A DNA stretch of 64,000 nt from positions 2,976,001-3,040,000 of the forward strand of contig NZ_CP047028.1 of the NCBI RefSeq assembly GCF_009796865.1, given 5' to 3'. The translations under genes and the position numbers were made by a program. Numbering within the stretch: the first letter of the stretch is position 1; each line of letters opens with the position of its first letter. The stretch comes from Formosa sp. L2A11 (lineage in GTDB: Bacteria > Bacteroidota > Bacteroidia > Flavobacteriales > Flavobacteriaceae). Below are positions 36,425 to 45,809 of the stretch, piece after piece. The notes under the pieces were generated by a model. The model was given only the letters and a program-made list of their open reading frames with translations. It did no database searches and was not told the DNA's origin.

Positions 36425-37099
36425 CTAGATTGCCTTTACAGGACAACCAATAGCTTTTGTAAAATTAGGTTCTGGTTTAGCTCCTTGCTGTAAGGCTTTG
36501 ATAGCGTCTTCTACATATTTTACTTTTACGTCTGTTGCAGATCTTGCATTGTCGTCTATTGTACCAATATATTGTACTTTTCTATCTTGGTCTAATAAAA
36601 ATACATGTGGCGTTCTTACTGCACCGTATTGCGGAAATATTTTTTGTCCTTCATCTGCTAAATACACATAAGGGAATTCTTTATCTGATGCTCTTTTTTG
36701 CATAGTAGCAAAATTTTCCTTTACGTTATCCTCACTTACATTCGGGTTTATGGCCACAACAGAATAACCTAAAGGCGCGTATGTGTTATGTAATTCTATT
36801 AAACGATCTTCATACATTTTTGCAAAAGGACATTCGTTACATGTAAAGACCACAATGTATCCTTTAGCATCTTTTATATCTGATAAAGAGAACATCGTTC
36901 CATCTACATTTTTAAGTTTAAAATCTGTTGCAACCTCTCCTATTTTATATCCGCCAGCTTCTTCTAGTGTTTTAGACTGCACAGGACTATGTCCGCCTCC
37001 TGGAGGTGGTCCTTTTTTATCTTGAGCATTAGCATTAAAAGGAATTAGTAAACTACTCATTAAAAAGGCAATTGCAAATACAACGTTTTGTGTTTTCAT
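36425..37099 (-). CDS. secreted thioredoxin-fold protein (AhpC/TSA-type) with CNEC motif
   Basis: Start ATG at 37099 preferred over TTG at 37108. Signal peptide to NANAQ, then a low-complexity GPPPGGGHSP stretch. The fold reads GEVATDFKLKNVDGTMFSLSDIKDAKGYIVVFTCNECPFAKMYEDRL, with CNEC (the thioredoxin-like CxxC) at residues 90-93 counted from 37108, and GAVRTPHVFLLD with the cis-proline loop. Periplasmic redox role; members are often annotated redoxin or thioredoxin family. It follows the TlpA-like gene after about 12 bases, one operon. Confidence 0.88.
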   Translation of the reverse strand: MKTQNVVFAIAFLMSSLLIPFNANAQDKKGPPPGGGHSPVQSKTLEEAGGYKIGEVATDFKLKNVDGTMFSLSDIKDAKGYIVVFTCNECPFAKMYEDRLIELHNTYAPLGYSVVAINPNVSEDNVKENFATMQKRASDKEFPYVYLADEGQKIFPQYGAVRTPHVFLLDQDRKVQYIGTIDDNARSATDVKVKYVEDAIKALQQGAKPEPNFTKAIGCPVKAI

Positions 37100-37111
37100 T
37101 CTTATCAATTA

Positions 37112-37627
37112 TTATTTGTTATTATTAATAGTGTTATTTATTTCTTGTTCTAAATCTTCTATATTTTGAAAAGCACGCTCGTGAAAGGAACGTTTTTCAG
37201 CATTAAAAATGATGGTAAAAGGAATAGCACCCGACCAATTTGGATCTATTTTGTCTATCCAAGAGTTAGCATCTGGGTCGTCTAACATCACAACCTTAGA
37301 TGTAATGCCTTTTTCTTTTAAAAAAGGTTTAAGGTCTGTTTCTATATTTTCAGGAAAATCCATGCTTACTAATAAAATCTCTACGTTTGGATGTTTAGCT
37401 TCGTAAGCTTTAAGTATTGGCAATTCCTTTACACAAGGTGCACACCACATAGCCCAAAAATTTACAATATGAATTTTATCTGAATTGGTATATAATAAAG
37501 GTTCTATAGATTCAAAATTATAAACTGTAATATCTTGATCAGATTTTTTAGACTGTCCATATATAAAACCATGACATAACGGAATAAAGAAAATAGCTAA
37601 TAGTAAGATGTACTTTTGTAACTTCAT
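37112..37627 (-). CDS. TlpA-like periplasmic thioredoxin
   Basis: 171 residues, signal peptide to FIYGQS. Thioredoxin fold with active site FWAMWCAPCVKELP (Cys62, Cys65) and the cis-Pro region GAIPFTIIF. TlpA/ResA-type proteins keep periplasmic thiols reduced, often for cytochrome c maturation. Forms a pair with the gene directly downstream, which carries CNEC instead of CAPC; the two may act in sequence. Confidence 0.9.
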   Translation of the reverse strand: MKLQKYILLLAIFFIPLCHGFIYGQSKKSDQDITVYNFESIEPLLYTNSDKIHIVNFWAMWCAPCVKELPILKAYEAKHPNVEILLVSMDFPENIETDLKPFLKEKGITSKVVMLDDPDANSWIDKIDPNWSGAIPFTIIFNAEKRSFHERAFQNIEDLEQEINNTINNNK

Positions 37628-37917
37628 TTTAAAGCAATATAGTTAAGAGATTATATAAACAACTAGGATAACTAAATGATATAAATGTTTAATTGAAACC
37701 TATTCTTTTAAGTAATATTTAACAACACAAAGCTAAAAACCAATATTAGCGTTAATTCTAACAAAACTCTTTTGTTTATGTATTTTCAATAAACATCCAT
37801 TATTTTACACGTTTTCTTATTAAAACATTGCTTATTTTAATAATTTAATATATTTTAACCCTGTATTTATAAATACACACTTAATAAACATTAAATTAAC
37901 TAAATACATTAACCATA

Positions 37918-38337
37918 ATGAAACATCTATTTTTTCTACTTTTAATTACTTTAAGTATCACTGCTACGGGGCAAACAATTATTGGACAATGGGAAACCTA
38001 CGACGATAAAACCAATGAAAAAAAGGCACTTATAGAAATAACTAAAACCGATAATATTTATTCTGCGAAAATAATAGACAAATACATCGGAGAAAAAAAC
38101 TCGGTTTGTACAGCGTGTGAAGGAGATAAAAAAAACCATCCTATGATTGGTTTAGTTATTATTGAAGATATTAAGAAAGACGATGACGAATATAGCGACG
38201 GAACAATTCTAGATCCTGAATCTGGAGATGTTTACAGTTGTTATTTAAAACTGGTAAATAGTAATAAACTTAAAGTAAGAGGTTTTTTAGGCGTTTCTCT
38301 TTTTGGAAGAACTCAATATTGGCTTAGAAAAGAATAA
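37918..38337 (+). CDS. DUF2147 secreted protein
   Basis: 139 residues with a signal peptide to TATGQT. IIGQWETYDDKTNEKKALIEITK, IDKYIGEKNSVCTACEGDKKNHPMIGLVII and GTILDPESGDVYSCYLKL..NKLKVRGFLGVSLFGRTQYWLR are the conserved blocks of DUF2147, a lipocalin-like periplasmic family. CTAC is the usual Cys pair. No activity known. Convergent with the following acetyltransferase. Confidence 0.9.
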   Translation: MKHLFFLLLITLSITATGQTIIGQWETYDDKTNEKKALIEITKTDNIYSAKIIDKYIGEKNSVCTACEGDKKNHPMIGLVIIEDIKKDDDEYSDGTILDPESGDVYSCYLKLVNSNKLKVRGFLGVSLFGRTQYWLRKE

Positions 38338-38356
38338 TAAAGTAACGTTTAATACT

Positions 38357-38418
38357 AAAGGTTGAAATTAACTTGAGTTGCGATTTTTAAAATCTGTCTT
38401 GTTAGTCTCAACCTTTTA
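38357..38418. terminator. convergent terminator
   Basis: AAAGGTTGA and TCAACCTTT are complementary across a 42-base interior that itself can pair in part (TTAAC with GTTAG). It lies between two convergent genes. Confidence 0.5.
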
Positions 38419-38430
38419 TATTTTATACTA

Positions 38431-38916
38431 TTAAAAGCCAACAATATTACTTCTTCGCTCTAACAACAAAGTATCTCTCCATAAACCATCAAGTTTTGCT
38501 ATTTTTTCTCGGCGTCCGATTAATCTAAACTTAAATTTTTCGTGAAGTTTAATGGTACCTTCATTCTCAGGAAATATACTTGAATACAACGTCCAGATCC
38601 CATTATCTTCAGAAGATTTTATCACTTTATCCATAAGCAACGAGCCTATTCCTCTATTAAGGTAATTCGCATCTAGATAAACACTAACTTCTGCAACACC
38701 TTGATACATTACTCTACTAGATACTGGAGATAAAGCCACCCAACCTAAAACTTTATTATTTTCTTCCCACACAAATCTAGAATGTTCTAGATGTTTTGAA
38801 TCCCAAGTAGACCAAAGCGGTACATTAATTTCAAAAGTGGCATTCCTAGAATCTAATCCCATTTTATAAATATCAAGAACTCTAGAACTATCTGCTTCAG
38901 TCATTTCTCTTATCAT
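38431..38916 (-). CDS. GNAT acetyltransferase, phosphinothricin/methionine sulfone acetyltransferase-like
   Basis: 161 residues. IREMTEADSSRVLDIYKMGL..NATFE is the usual opening of the Pat/MnaT-like branch; the acetyl-CoA loop is VYLDANYLNRGIGSLLMDKVI, and SIFPENEGTIKLHEKFKFRLIGRRE.IAKLDGLWRDTLLLER is the characteristic C-terminal part. Substrates in this group include methionine sulfone and phosphinothricin-like amines; specificity cannot be told. Confidence 0.88.
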   Translation of the reverse strand: MIREMTEADSSRVLDIYKMGLDSRNATFEINVPLWSTWDSKHLEHSRFVWEENNKVLGWVALSPVSSRVMYQGVAEVSVYLDANYLNRGIGSLLMDKVIKSSEDNGIWTLYSSIFPENEGTIKLHEKFKFRLIGRREKIAKLDGLWRDTLLLERRSNIVGF

Positions 38917-39029
38917 ATCGTTTCTATTTTATTTATCTATACAGAAATAGAATAGACAAAATTATATGTGATTAAAATTAAGTAAATTACATTAATCCAT
39001 TTCCTAAAACTTTGATAAAAATAAAAGCA

Positions 39030-40487
39030 CTACATATCCAATCTTTTTATGCTTCTTCCTCTGGGTTCATTACCTTTTTCAAGTACTATTTCTGAATGTA
39101 AAAATTTTGCTGCTGCTGCAGAATCTTTTACCTTGGTAGCACTACGTGTAATCATTTCGGTTTCAAAAGCAGTTAATACACTTTTTCTAATTCCTTTTGC
39201 TCTCCAGTTTTTTTCGGATCTACATGCACTTGTAATTTCACGAGCTAAAGACAATGCATCTAACAAGGCCTGATTTGCACCTTGCCCTTTAAACGGACTC
39301 ATGGGATGAGCTGCGTCTCCTATTAATGTAACATGCTCTTCTTGCTCTAGTAATTCTGAAGTTAGCAAAGCACGATCGTATACAGGGTAACCAGAAACTT
39401 GAGTTATTTGAGTAGCCGCCATAATCTGAGGAATTGGATCGTGCCATTGTGTTCTGCGACAAGCTTCGTCTTTAAGAGCCTGAGCTCCTTGTAAACTTAA
39501 TGCTTTAGCATCTGCTTCTTCCATAGGAAAACTGAGTTGCCACATAACTGTATCTGTAGTAAAAGGCATCATATAAATACGTTCTTTACCGTTTGCGGTT
39601 TGAAATACAGTAGCTGAATCTAATAAAGGACTTTCTAATCCGTTTAAAGCTTCCAACGGACAAATCCCTAAAATAACAATACAACCTAAATAACGTAATG
39701 GCGTAAATGCTTCTCCAATTACACGCTTTCTAACTGCACTACGAATACCATCTGCTCCAACAATAAGATCTGCTTTAGCATGCTTAGCTTCTCCATTTAC
39801 AAGAAAACGTAAATCTACATCTCCTGCTTTAGATGTTTTAAAATCTATAAATTGATGATTCCATTGTACCTTGTTTTCTCCTCCAAGTTGTTCTAAAAGC
39901 TCTAAGCGAAGAGCTTGTCTCGCAATATGTACATTAGTCCGTTTTGAGGTTGAATGTGCTGTTGTTTTTAACCATTTTCTCATGCCCCATTCTCCAATTA
40001 CAGTTCCATCTGGAGTATGTACAACATGCCGTGTAGAAACCACACCTTCTTTTAACTTAGTAATTCCCAATCCAGAAATGGCTTTACTGGCTTGTTGTAA
40101 TGTAAGTCCGTAGCCTTGAGATCGGGTATTAAAACCACCATCACGTTCGTAAAGTGTAAACGGAATACCACGATGTAAACATGCAACAGCTAAGGCAACA
40201 CCTCCAATTCCTCCACCAATAATGGCAATATGCGGATATAGTTCGGTATTAGGTTTAGAGAAATGAGTTGCAGATAATAATCCTGTTCCGTCACATGTTG
40301 GACATGAATATAAATCACCTCTAGGTTTTACAGGAACAGGACCTATACTTCCAGATGCTTCAAATTTATCGCAAGCCAATTGATACTGCTGTTTTGCTTT
40401 CTTACTTAATTTCCGTCGTTTTTTACCACGACCTTTACAAGCATTGCAAATTGTCCAACACATATCAGATATTTGTTCCTTTTTCAA
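39030..40487 (-). CDS. FAD-dependent monooxygenase with N-terminal DnaJ-like CxxC zinc-binding head
   Basis: 485 residues. Residues 1-70 hold two CxxC motifs in CNACKGRGKKRR (Cys14, Cys17) and CPTCDGTG (Cys62, Cys65), the CxxCxGxG pattern of the DnaJ zinc-finger, with about 45 residues between. Residues 85-485 are a class A flavoprotein monooxygenase: IAIIGGGIGGVALAVACL for FAD, VGADGIRSAVRK (DG fingerprint) and LIGDAAHPMSPFKGQGANQAL. The start at 40487 keeps the zinc head; ATG for MCWTIC would also. The zinc head is unusual for this flavoprotein class. Cytoplasmic, substrate unknown. Stands alone with a divergent S9 peptidase gene upstream. Confidence 0.88.
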   Translation of the reverse strand: MKKEQISDMCWTICNACKGRGKKRRKLSKKAKQQYQLACDKFEASGSIGPVPVKPRGDLYSCPTCDGTGLLSATHFSKPNTELYPHIAIIGGGIGGVALAVACLHRGIPFTLYERDGGFNTRSQGYGLTLQQASKAISGLGITKLKEGVVSTRHVVHTPDGTVIGEWGMRKWLKTTAHSTSKRTNVHIARQALRLELLEQLGGENKVQWNHQFIDFKTSKAGDVDLRFLVNGEAKHAKADLIVGADGIRSAVRKRVIGEAFTPLRYLGCIVILGICPLEALNGLESPLLDSATVFQTANGKERIYMMPFTTDTVMWQLSFPMEEADAKALSLQGAQALKDEACRRTQWHDPIPQIMAATQITQVSGYPVYDRALLTSELLEQEEHVTLIGDAAHPMSPFKGQGANQALLDALSLAREITSACRSEKNWRAKGIRKSVLTAFETEMITRSATKVKDSAAAAKFLHSEIVLEKGNEPRGRSIKRLDM

Positions 40488-40864
40488 TGGATTTGAATTT
40501 TACGAGTGTTCATGTCTTAGAGCATTAATTCGTTTTCATCTTTAAAATCTTTTGCCAAAAGTAAAGAATGACTTTGAATGATAAAAAACAATCCTATTAT
40601 AGTTATGATAGAACATAAAATTACTAATAAACAATTATACTACTTATAAACATATTCTCATCTTTTACGAATGATACTCAATTTTAGGTAGCTTCTAGAA
40701 TTTAAACCCATTTACAAAATCATAAATACAAACTAAAATGAATTGTAAATCTTTAATTTTCTTATGCTTTTTTTATCATAAATGTTTATTTAAGTCGGAT
40801 ATACCTTTAAAATCGCGGATTATTTTCATTTATATTATATTTATAAAAAATAAAATCCTAATTA
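40488..40864. other. 377-base divergent promoter region
   Basis: Between the minus-strand monooxygenase and the plus-strand S9 peptidase. Very AT-rich; I see no gene and no clean TAnnTTTG box, though both promoters must be here. Confidence 0.45.
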
Positions 40865-43687
40865 ATGAAAAGTACGCTCTCCATCCTATTAATCTGTTTT
40901 AGCCTTTTAAGCTACTCACAAAAAAAAGCCCTTGATCAATCCGATATCGGACTCTGGAATACCATAGATAATGAGGAAATTTCGCCAAATGGTGAATATG
41001 TAATGTATAATCTAGAACAAGGAGAAAAAGATGTCTTCTTAAAAATTAAAGATGCAAAAGCTAAACTTATTTTCGAGCATGATCGTGCTGAAAAAGGAAA
41101 ATTCACTACCGACTCTAAATATGCTGTATTTACTATTAATGCATGGAAAGATAGCATTGCAGAATTAAAGCGTAATAAGGTTAAGAAAAAAGACTTACCA
41201 AAAGACACATTAGGTATTTATAATTTTGAAACAAAACAGGTTACCAAAATAGCGAATGTAGACAACTACAAATTACCAGAAAAATGGTCAGGATACGTTG
41301 CGTATATGCTTGCTGAAGTTAAATCTGATAAGAAGAAAAATAAAGACAGTATTTCTAATGATAAGGAAGGTGATACTTTAACAAAAGGCAAAAAAAATAA
41401 AGGGCCTAAAAAAGTAAGTAAAGAAAACGGATACCATCTTGTACTTAGAAATTTAAAAACACAAAAAGAAGACACTATAAAATATGTTACAAACTACACT
41501 TTTGCTAAAGAAGGACAGCGTTTTGCATATACTACAACCGGAGAAAAAGATAAATACTCTCCAGGCGCTTATGTCTTAAACTTAGAAAATAATAAAGAAA
41601 TTCAAGTTTTTGAAAGTCATGATCAAGCCAAATTTTATAAATTACAGTTTAGTGATTCTGGTGAAAAACTAGGATTTATAGCCGATTTAGATTCTACTAA
41701 AGTACAAGAACGTCCTAATGAATTATACGTTTGGAAATCTGGAGAATCTAAAGCTTCTCAAATTATAAATAATACAACAGCTCCAAAAGGATATCGTGTA
41801 TCATCAGACGGCAAAATATCTTTTTCTAAAAATGAATCTAAACTGTATTTTGGTTTAGCAACACCGTCTATTATTAAAGATACCACATTATTAGATGAAG
41901 AAATTGTAAATGTAGAAGTTTGGACCTATAACGAGCCTAAATTATATACAGTACAGGAATTAAATGTAGAACGCGATACAAAGAAATCGTATGAAACTGT
42001 GCTTCATTTAAACACCAATACAATTATACAATTAGCGACTACAGATTATCCAAATAGTAATATCGGTGATGAAGGTGATGCTGATCAGGTTTTAGTTAGC
42101 ACATCTTTACCTTATGAGTTATCTCGCCAATGGACAGCATTAAGAACTTCAGATTACGCCCTTGTAGATGCTACAACAGGAAATACAAAACAGATAATAA
42201 CTAATTTTTCTGGAGGTATGCGTTTAAGCCCTAAAGCGAAATATGTATATGGTTATGATTTGGTAGATAGCACTTGGGTAAGCTATAATATTAGCACCGG
42301 AAAGCAATTAAATCTAACTAAAGACAAAGTGTTTTATAACGAACTTAACGACACACCTAATTATCCAAGATCTTACGGGATTGCAGGTTGGACAGAAAAT
42401 GACGCCGCCTTATTAGTTTACGACAGATACGATGTTTGGTCTATTAATCCAACTACCGGAGAAATGGCTAGACTAACAAAAGGAAGGGAAACTAAAACAC
42501 AATATAGATATGTAGAACTAGATGATGATGCGCGTTACTTAGACACAGATAAACCTTGGCTATTTACAACTTTTAATGAAGACACCAAACATTCAGGTTA
42601 CTATAGCTATAATGCTAAACGCAAAAAAGGAGAACAGGAATTAGAAGGACCTTATAAATATTCTAGACCAATACAGGCACAAGATGCTACAGATGTAATT
42701 TTTACTAGAGAATCTTTTACAGAATTTCCAGATCTTAGGTATTCTAATTTAAGTTTTAAGAAAGACACTAAAATAAGTGATGCTAATCCGCAACAAAAAG
42801 ATTACAATTGGGGAACCGTAGAATTGGTAAATTGGACCTCTTTAGATGGTAAACCACTAACAGGAATGTTGGTTAAACCTGAAAATTTCGATCCGAATAA
42901 GAAATACCCAATGATAGTGAATTTTTACGAAAAAAATTCAGATGGATTGTATCGTCATAAAGCACCAGTCTATGGTCGTTCAACAATAAATTACAGTTTT
43001 TATGCTAGTAGAGGTTATCTTATTTTTAATCCAGATATAGAATATAAAGACGGTTACCCTGGAGAAAGCGCTTACAATTGTTTAATGCCGGGTGTTGCAT
43101 CGCTAATCGCTGAAGGATTTGTAGATAAAGACAATATTGGTTTACAAGGTCACAGTTGGGGAGGCTACCAAATTGCATATTTAGTAACCAAAACCGATTT
43201 ATTTAAAGCCGTAGAATCTGGAGCTCCTGTATCTAACATGATTAGTGCTTATGGAGGTATTCGTTGGGGAACTGGGTTAAGCAGACAGTTTCAATACGAA
43301 CATACACAAAGTAGAATTGGAGGTACACCTTGGGAATACCCAATGCGTTACATAGAAAACTCTCCTATTTTTAGTCTAGACAAAATAAATACACCCGTAT
43401 TAATTTTACATAACGATGCAGACGGACATGTGCCATGGTACCAAGGTATAGAGTTTTTTGTTGGATTACGTCGTTTAGGAAAACCAGCTTGGTTATTAAA
43501 CTATAACGGAGAACCGCATTGGCCTTTAAAATATCAAAACCGAAAAGATTTTAATATCAGATTAGCTCAGTATTTTGATTATTACTTAAAAGGTGCTGCT
43601 AAACCCATGTGGATGGAACGTGGTGTTCCTGCTATTGAAAAAGGAATTAACCAAGGTTACGAATTAATGGAAAATGAATCTAATTAG
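40865..43687 (+). CDS. large S9-family serine peptidase (prolyl oligopeptidase type)
   Basis: 940 residues with a signal peptide to SYSQKK. A long beta-propeller region (about 30-650) contains a low-complexity lysine/acidic insert near residues 155-185. The C-terminal alpha/beta hydrolase has GLQGHSWGGYQIAYL (nucleophile Ser), HNDADGHVPWYQ (Asp) and NGEPHWPLK (His). This long form is common in Bacteroidota as an exported peptidase of unknown substrate and is distinct from the DPP4-like paralogue at 33123, since it lacks the double-Glu motif. Followed by a strong terminator. Confidence 0.9.
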   Translation: MKSTLSILLICFSLLSYSQKKALDQSDIGLWNTIDNEEISPNGEYVMYNLEQGEKDVFLKIKDAKAKLIFEHDRAEKGKFTTDSKYAVFTINAWKDSIAELKRNKVKKKDLPKDTLGIYNFETKQVTKIANVDNYKLPEKWSGYVAYMLAEVKSDKKKNKDSISNDKEGDTLTKGKKNKGPKKVSKENGYHLVLRNLKTQKEDTIKYVTNYTFAKEGQRFAYTTTGEKDKYSPGAYVLNLENNKEIQVFESHDQAKFYKLQFSDSGEKLGFIADLDSTKVQERPNELYVWKSGESKASQIINNTTAPKGYRVSSDGKISFSKNESKLYFGLATPSIIKDTTLLDEEIVNVEVWTYNEPKLYTVQELNVERDTKKSYETVLHLNTNTIIQLATTDYPNSNIGDEGDADQVLVSTSLPYELSRQWTALRTSDYALVDATTGNTKQIITNFSGGMRLSPKAKYVYGYDLVDSTWVSYNISTGKQLNLTKDKVFYNELNDTPNYPRSYGIAGWTENDAALLVYDRYDVWSINPTTGEMARLTKGRETKTQYRYVELDDDARYLDTDKPWLFTTFNEDTKHSGYYSYNAKRKKGEQELEGPYKYSRPIQAQDATDVIFTRESFTEFPDLRYSNLSFKKDTKISDANPQQKDYNWGTVELVNWTSLDGKPLTGMLVKPENFDPNKKYPMIVNFYEKNSDGLYRHKAPVYGRSTINYSFYASRGYLIFNPDIEYKDGYPGESAYNCLMPGVASLIAEGFVDKDNIGLQGHSWGGYQIAYLVTKTDLFKAVESGAPVSNMISAYGGIRWGTGLSRQFQYEHTQSRIGGTPWEYPMRYIENSPIFSLDKINTPVLILHNDADGHVPWYQGIEFFVGLRRLGKPAWLLNYNGEPHWPLKYQNRKDFNIRLAQYFDYYLKGAAKPMWMERGVPAIEKGINQGYELMENESN

Positions 43688-43715
43688 TATAGTAGTAAAC
43701 TAAGAATTAAATAGA

Positions 43716-43762
43716 AAAGCGATCAATGTACTTTAAACAGTATATTGATCGCTTTATTTTTT
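43716..43762 (+). terminator. rho-independent terminator of the S9 peptidase gene
   Basis: AAAGCGATCAATGTACT and AGTATATTGATCGCTTT pair over 17 bp with one mismatch around a six-base loop, followed by ATTTTTTT. Confidence 0.88.
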
Positions 43763-43796
43763 TATAATATATAAACACCAAATACCTATTTACAGA

Positions 43797-44117
43797 TTAC
43801 CCACCTTGACCATGTTCAAGATGTATAGAGCAGTAATAATTTACCATTAGAAATAGAACAAAAACTGCAATGTACATAATAAATGTTTTTTTAGATTTTT
43901 CAGTCTTTAGTAGCGACACTATAAAACCTATTAAAAACAGTGTATTTAAACTAAAAAAAACGGGAAACAACATCGATTTATAAAAGGCATCGTATTCGGT
44001 AAGATGTCCATCAGGAAATCCAATCATAGATTGGTCATAATAGTAATACAAACCTATTACTGTTGTTGTAAAGACACCAAAGCATGCCCATTTATTTTTA
44101 AACCTGTTAATATTCAA
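43797..44117 (-). CDS. small membrane protein of unknown function
   Basis: 106 residues with three hydrophobic helices (about 10-27, 49-68, 79-95) and a His/Gly-rich C-terminus ending CSIHLEHGQGG. No family recognised. It lies alone on the minus strand between the S9 peptidase terminator and another small membrane gene. Confidence 0.6.
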   Translation of the reverse strand: MNINRFKNKWACFGVFTTTVIGLYYYYDQSMIGFPDGHLTEYDAFYKSMLFPVFFSLNTLFLIGFIVSLLKTEKSKKTFIMYIAVFVLFLMVNYYCSIHLEHGQGG

Positions 44118-44241
44118 AATGGTATCTATTTAATATAAAAGAATAACGAATTTAAAACAATATGTATACTAACGTACATGTTCTGTTTTATATTGTTTTA
44201 ATCAACAATAAAGACTTCATGATATGATTTATTACGAAGCT

Positions 44242-44643
44242 TTAAGTCAAATCTAATTTAATGCGATCTTCTGTTGGTCTTAAGAAAAGAAAATACAAAA
44301 TTATAAATACACCAAAAATCATAAAACCTGGACTTAAAAATAATATTACAAAGGCAGCACCTTCAAGTACAGCCCATCTTAATATTAAAGCGGTTTGATA
44401 TGCGGGAAATTTCTCTTCTAACTTTAATCTAGAATCTATCTTTTTTATTTGAGAATAAAACAAAAAATGACCAAGCAGTATAGCTATTACAGGAACAAAT
44501 AAGAATATAATATTTGAAGTATTTACGCTTTTAAAACTAAAATGAGTTAAAGCATTTAAATCTCCAATAATGGCATACACGAGGATTAAACCTACAGATA
44601 ATGCTAAATGAATTACTTTTAATACTTTTATTTTTTCTTCCAT
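44242..44643 (-). CDS. four-helix membrane protein of unknown function
   Basis: 133 residues with four predicted membrane helices and the segment HFLFYSQIKKIDSRLKLEEKFPAYQTALILRWAVLEGAAF between helices 2 and 3. Families with this layout are common in flavobacteria and are sometimes mislabelled MFS transporter; they are too short for that. An exact 13-base match to the aldehyde regulator's repeat lies 24 bases upstream of the start, so it may belong to the same regulon (see findings). Confidence 0.65.
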   Translation of the reverse strand: MEEKIKVLKVIHLALSVGLILVYAIIGDLNALTHFSFKSVNTSNIIFLFVPVIAILLGHFLFYSQIKKIDSRLKLEEKFPAYQTALILRWAVLEGAAFVILFLSPGFMIFGVFIILYFLFLRPTEDRIKLDLT

Positions 44644-44666
44644 TGTGCTTTATCAAATTGAACTAT

Positions 44667-44679
44667 TACGTTCTAAATT
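44667..44679. promoter_or_regulatory. third copy of the TACGTTCTAAATT element
   Basis: TACGTTCTAAATT here is identical to 45683-45695 in the divergent AraC/aldehyde dehydrogenase promoter. It lies just upstream of the four-helix membrane protein gene. Confidence 0.5.
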
Positions 44680-44726
44680 TAGAATAAATTAAAGAATAGT
44701 GCATTAATAATTCTAAAGAATAAACA

Positions 44727-45644
44727 TTAAATGGAAATAGACTTTTTAAATTGCTGAGGCGTCATTAATTCCATTTTCTTAAATTGCCTGTTAAAGTAAC
44801 TTGTATTATTAAATCCAGACTTAAAAGCAATTTCAGACATTCTAAAATCTTTAGATTCTTTAATTAGTTTCTTAGAGAATTTAATCTTTTCAGAATTAAT
44901 GTAATCTATTGGAGAAACGCCTAACGTATTTTTAAACTGTTTATGAAAATGAGACGAACTCATATATGCAATTTTAGCCAACACATCTACAGTGATGTCT
45001 TTATTGGTTAAGTTATTTTTAATGTACTTTATTACAGTGCCCATTCGTGTATCATTAAAAATTTGATTGGGATCGTTAATAATTAACGACTTCGCTTTAG
45101 TTTGCAACAACCTAATTATAAGTTCTTGTATCATTAAATCTAACAACACATCTTTAGACTTGTTATTATTGGTAAAGGTGTAAGTTAGGCGCTCTATTAA
45201 ATGGTTAACATCTATATTATTTATTAAATGAGAAGACGTATCGTCTAACTTCCAATTGCCATTTTCATTTTCAATAGCAACTTGCTGATTAAATTTCTCG
45301 ACAACTTCATCTATTTTATAAGCATCTATACCTAAAGCCAAACATTGCGTTGGCTCTTGCTTTGTTGCAAGCGGAAAATCGATTATCATTTCTTTATTCT
45401 TAGGCATAACTACAGATTCTCCCGGAAAAAAATCGAAAGCTTCAAAACCATCTATATGCATAATCTTCTTTCCGGTAAGCATACTCGCTATTACAGGAAA
45501 GTTAAACGTAAGAGACACATTTTCTGCATACGCATGGGTTTCATAAATATTTAGTTCAGCATAATCGGCACTATAAGTCGTTCTATTCTCTACTAAAGTG
45601 GTTAGTTTTCTAATATTTCTATGCTGCTCTAAAATGTTTTTCAT
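44727..45644 (-). CDS. AraC-family transcriptional regulator
   Basis: 305 residues. The N-terminal 200 residues form a ligand-sensing cupin-like domain of the AraC_N type (FNFPVIASMLTGKKIMHIDG). The C-terminal 100 residues hold two helix-turn-helix units: VDVLAKIAYMSSSHFHKQFKNTLGVSPIDYINSEKI and MSEIAFKSGFNNTSYFNRQFKKMELMTPQQFKK, the classic AraC signature. It is divergent from the aldehyde dehydrogenase gene and most likely its activator. Binding sites are proposed at 45683-45716. Confidence 0.92.
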   Translation of the reverse strand: MKNILEQHRNIRKLTTLVENRTTYSADYAELNIYETHAYAENVSLTFNFPVIASMLTGKKIMHIDGFEAFDFFPGESVVMPKNKEMIIDFPLATKQEPTQCLALGIDAYKIDEVVEKFNQQVAIENENGNWKLDDTSSHLINNIDVNHLIERLTYTFTNNNKSKDVLLDLMIQELIIRLLQTKAKSLIINDPNQIFNDTRMGTVIKYIKNNLTNKDITVDVLAKIAYMSSSHFHKQFKNTLGVSPIDYINSEKIKFSKKLIKESKDFRMSEIAFKSGFNNTSYFNRQFKKMELMTPQQFKKSISI

Positions 45645-45682
45645 CTGTTCTTCTTTATAAATTATAATCCAGAAACAATAGA

Positions 45683-45716
45683 TACGTTCTAAATTATGAT
45701 AAATACGTTCAAGTTA
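45683..45716. promoter_or_regulatory. direct repeat TACGTTCWARTTA, 21 bp apart, probable AraC operator
   Basis: TACGTTCTAAATT at 45683-45695 and TACGTTCAAGTTA at 45704-45716 start exactly 21 bases apart, two helical turns, the arrangement expected for two AraC half-sites. They lie 39 bases upstream of the regulator and about 95 bases upstream of the dehydrogenase. Confidence 0.6.
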
Positions 45717-45809
45717 TTTCATATTTGATAAAATAACTTTACAATAAATAAATATAACACATTTATTAAATCAAAAAATTACCTAATTAATAATTTAACA
45801 CTATTTTAC

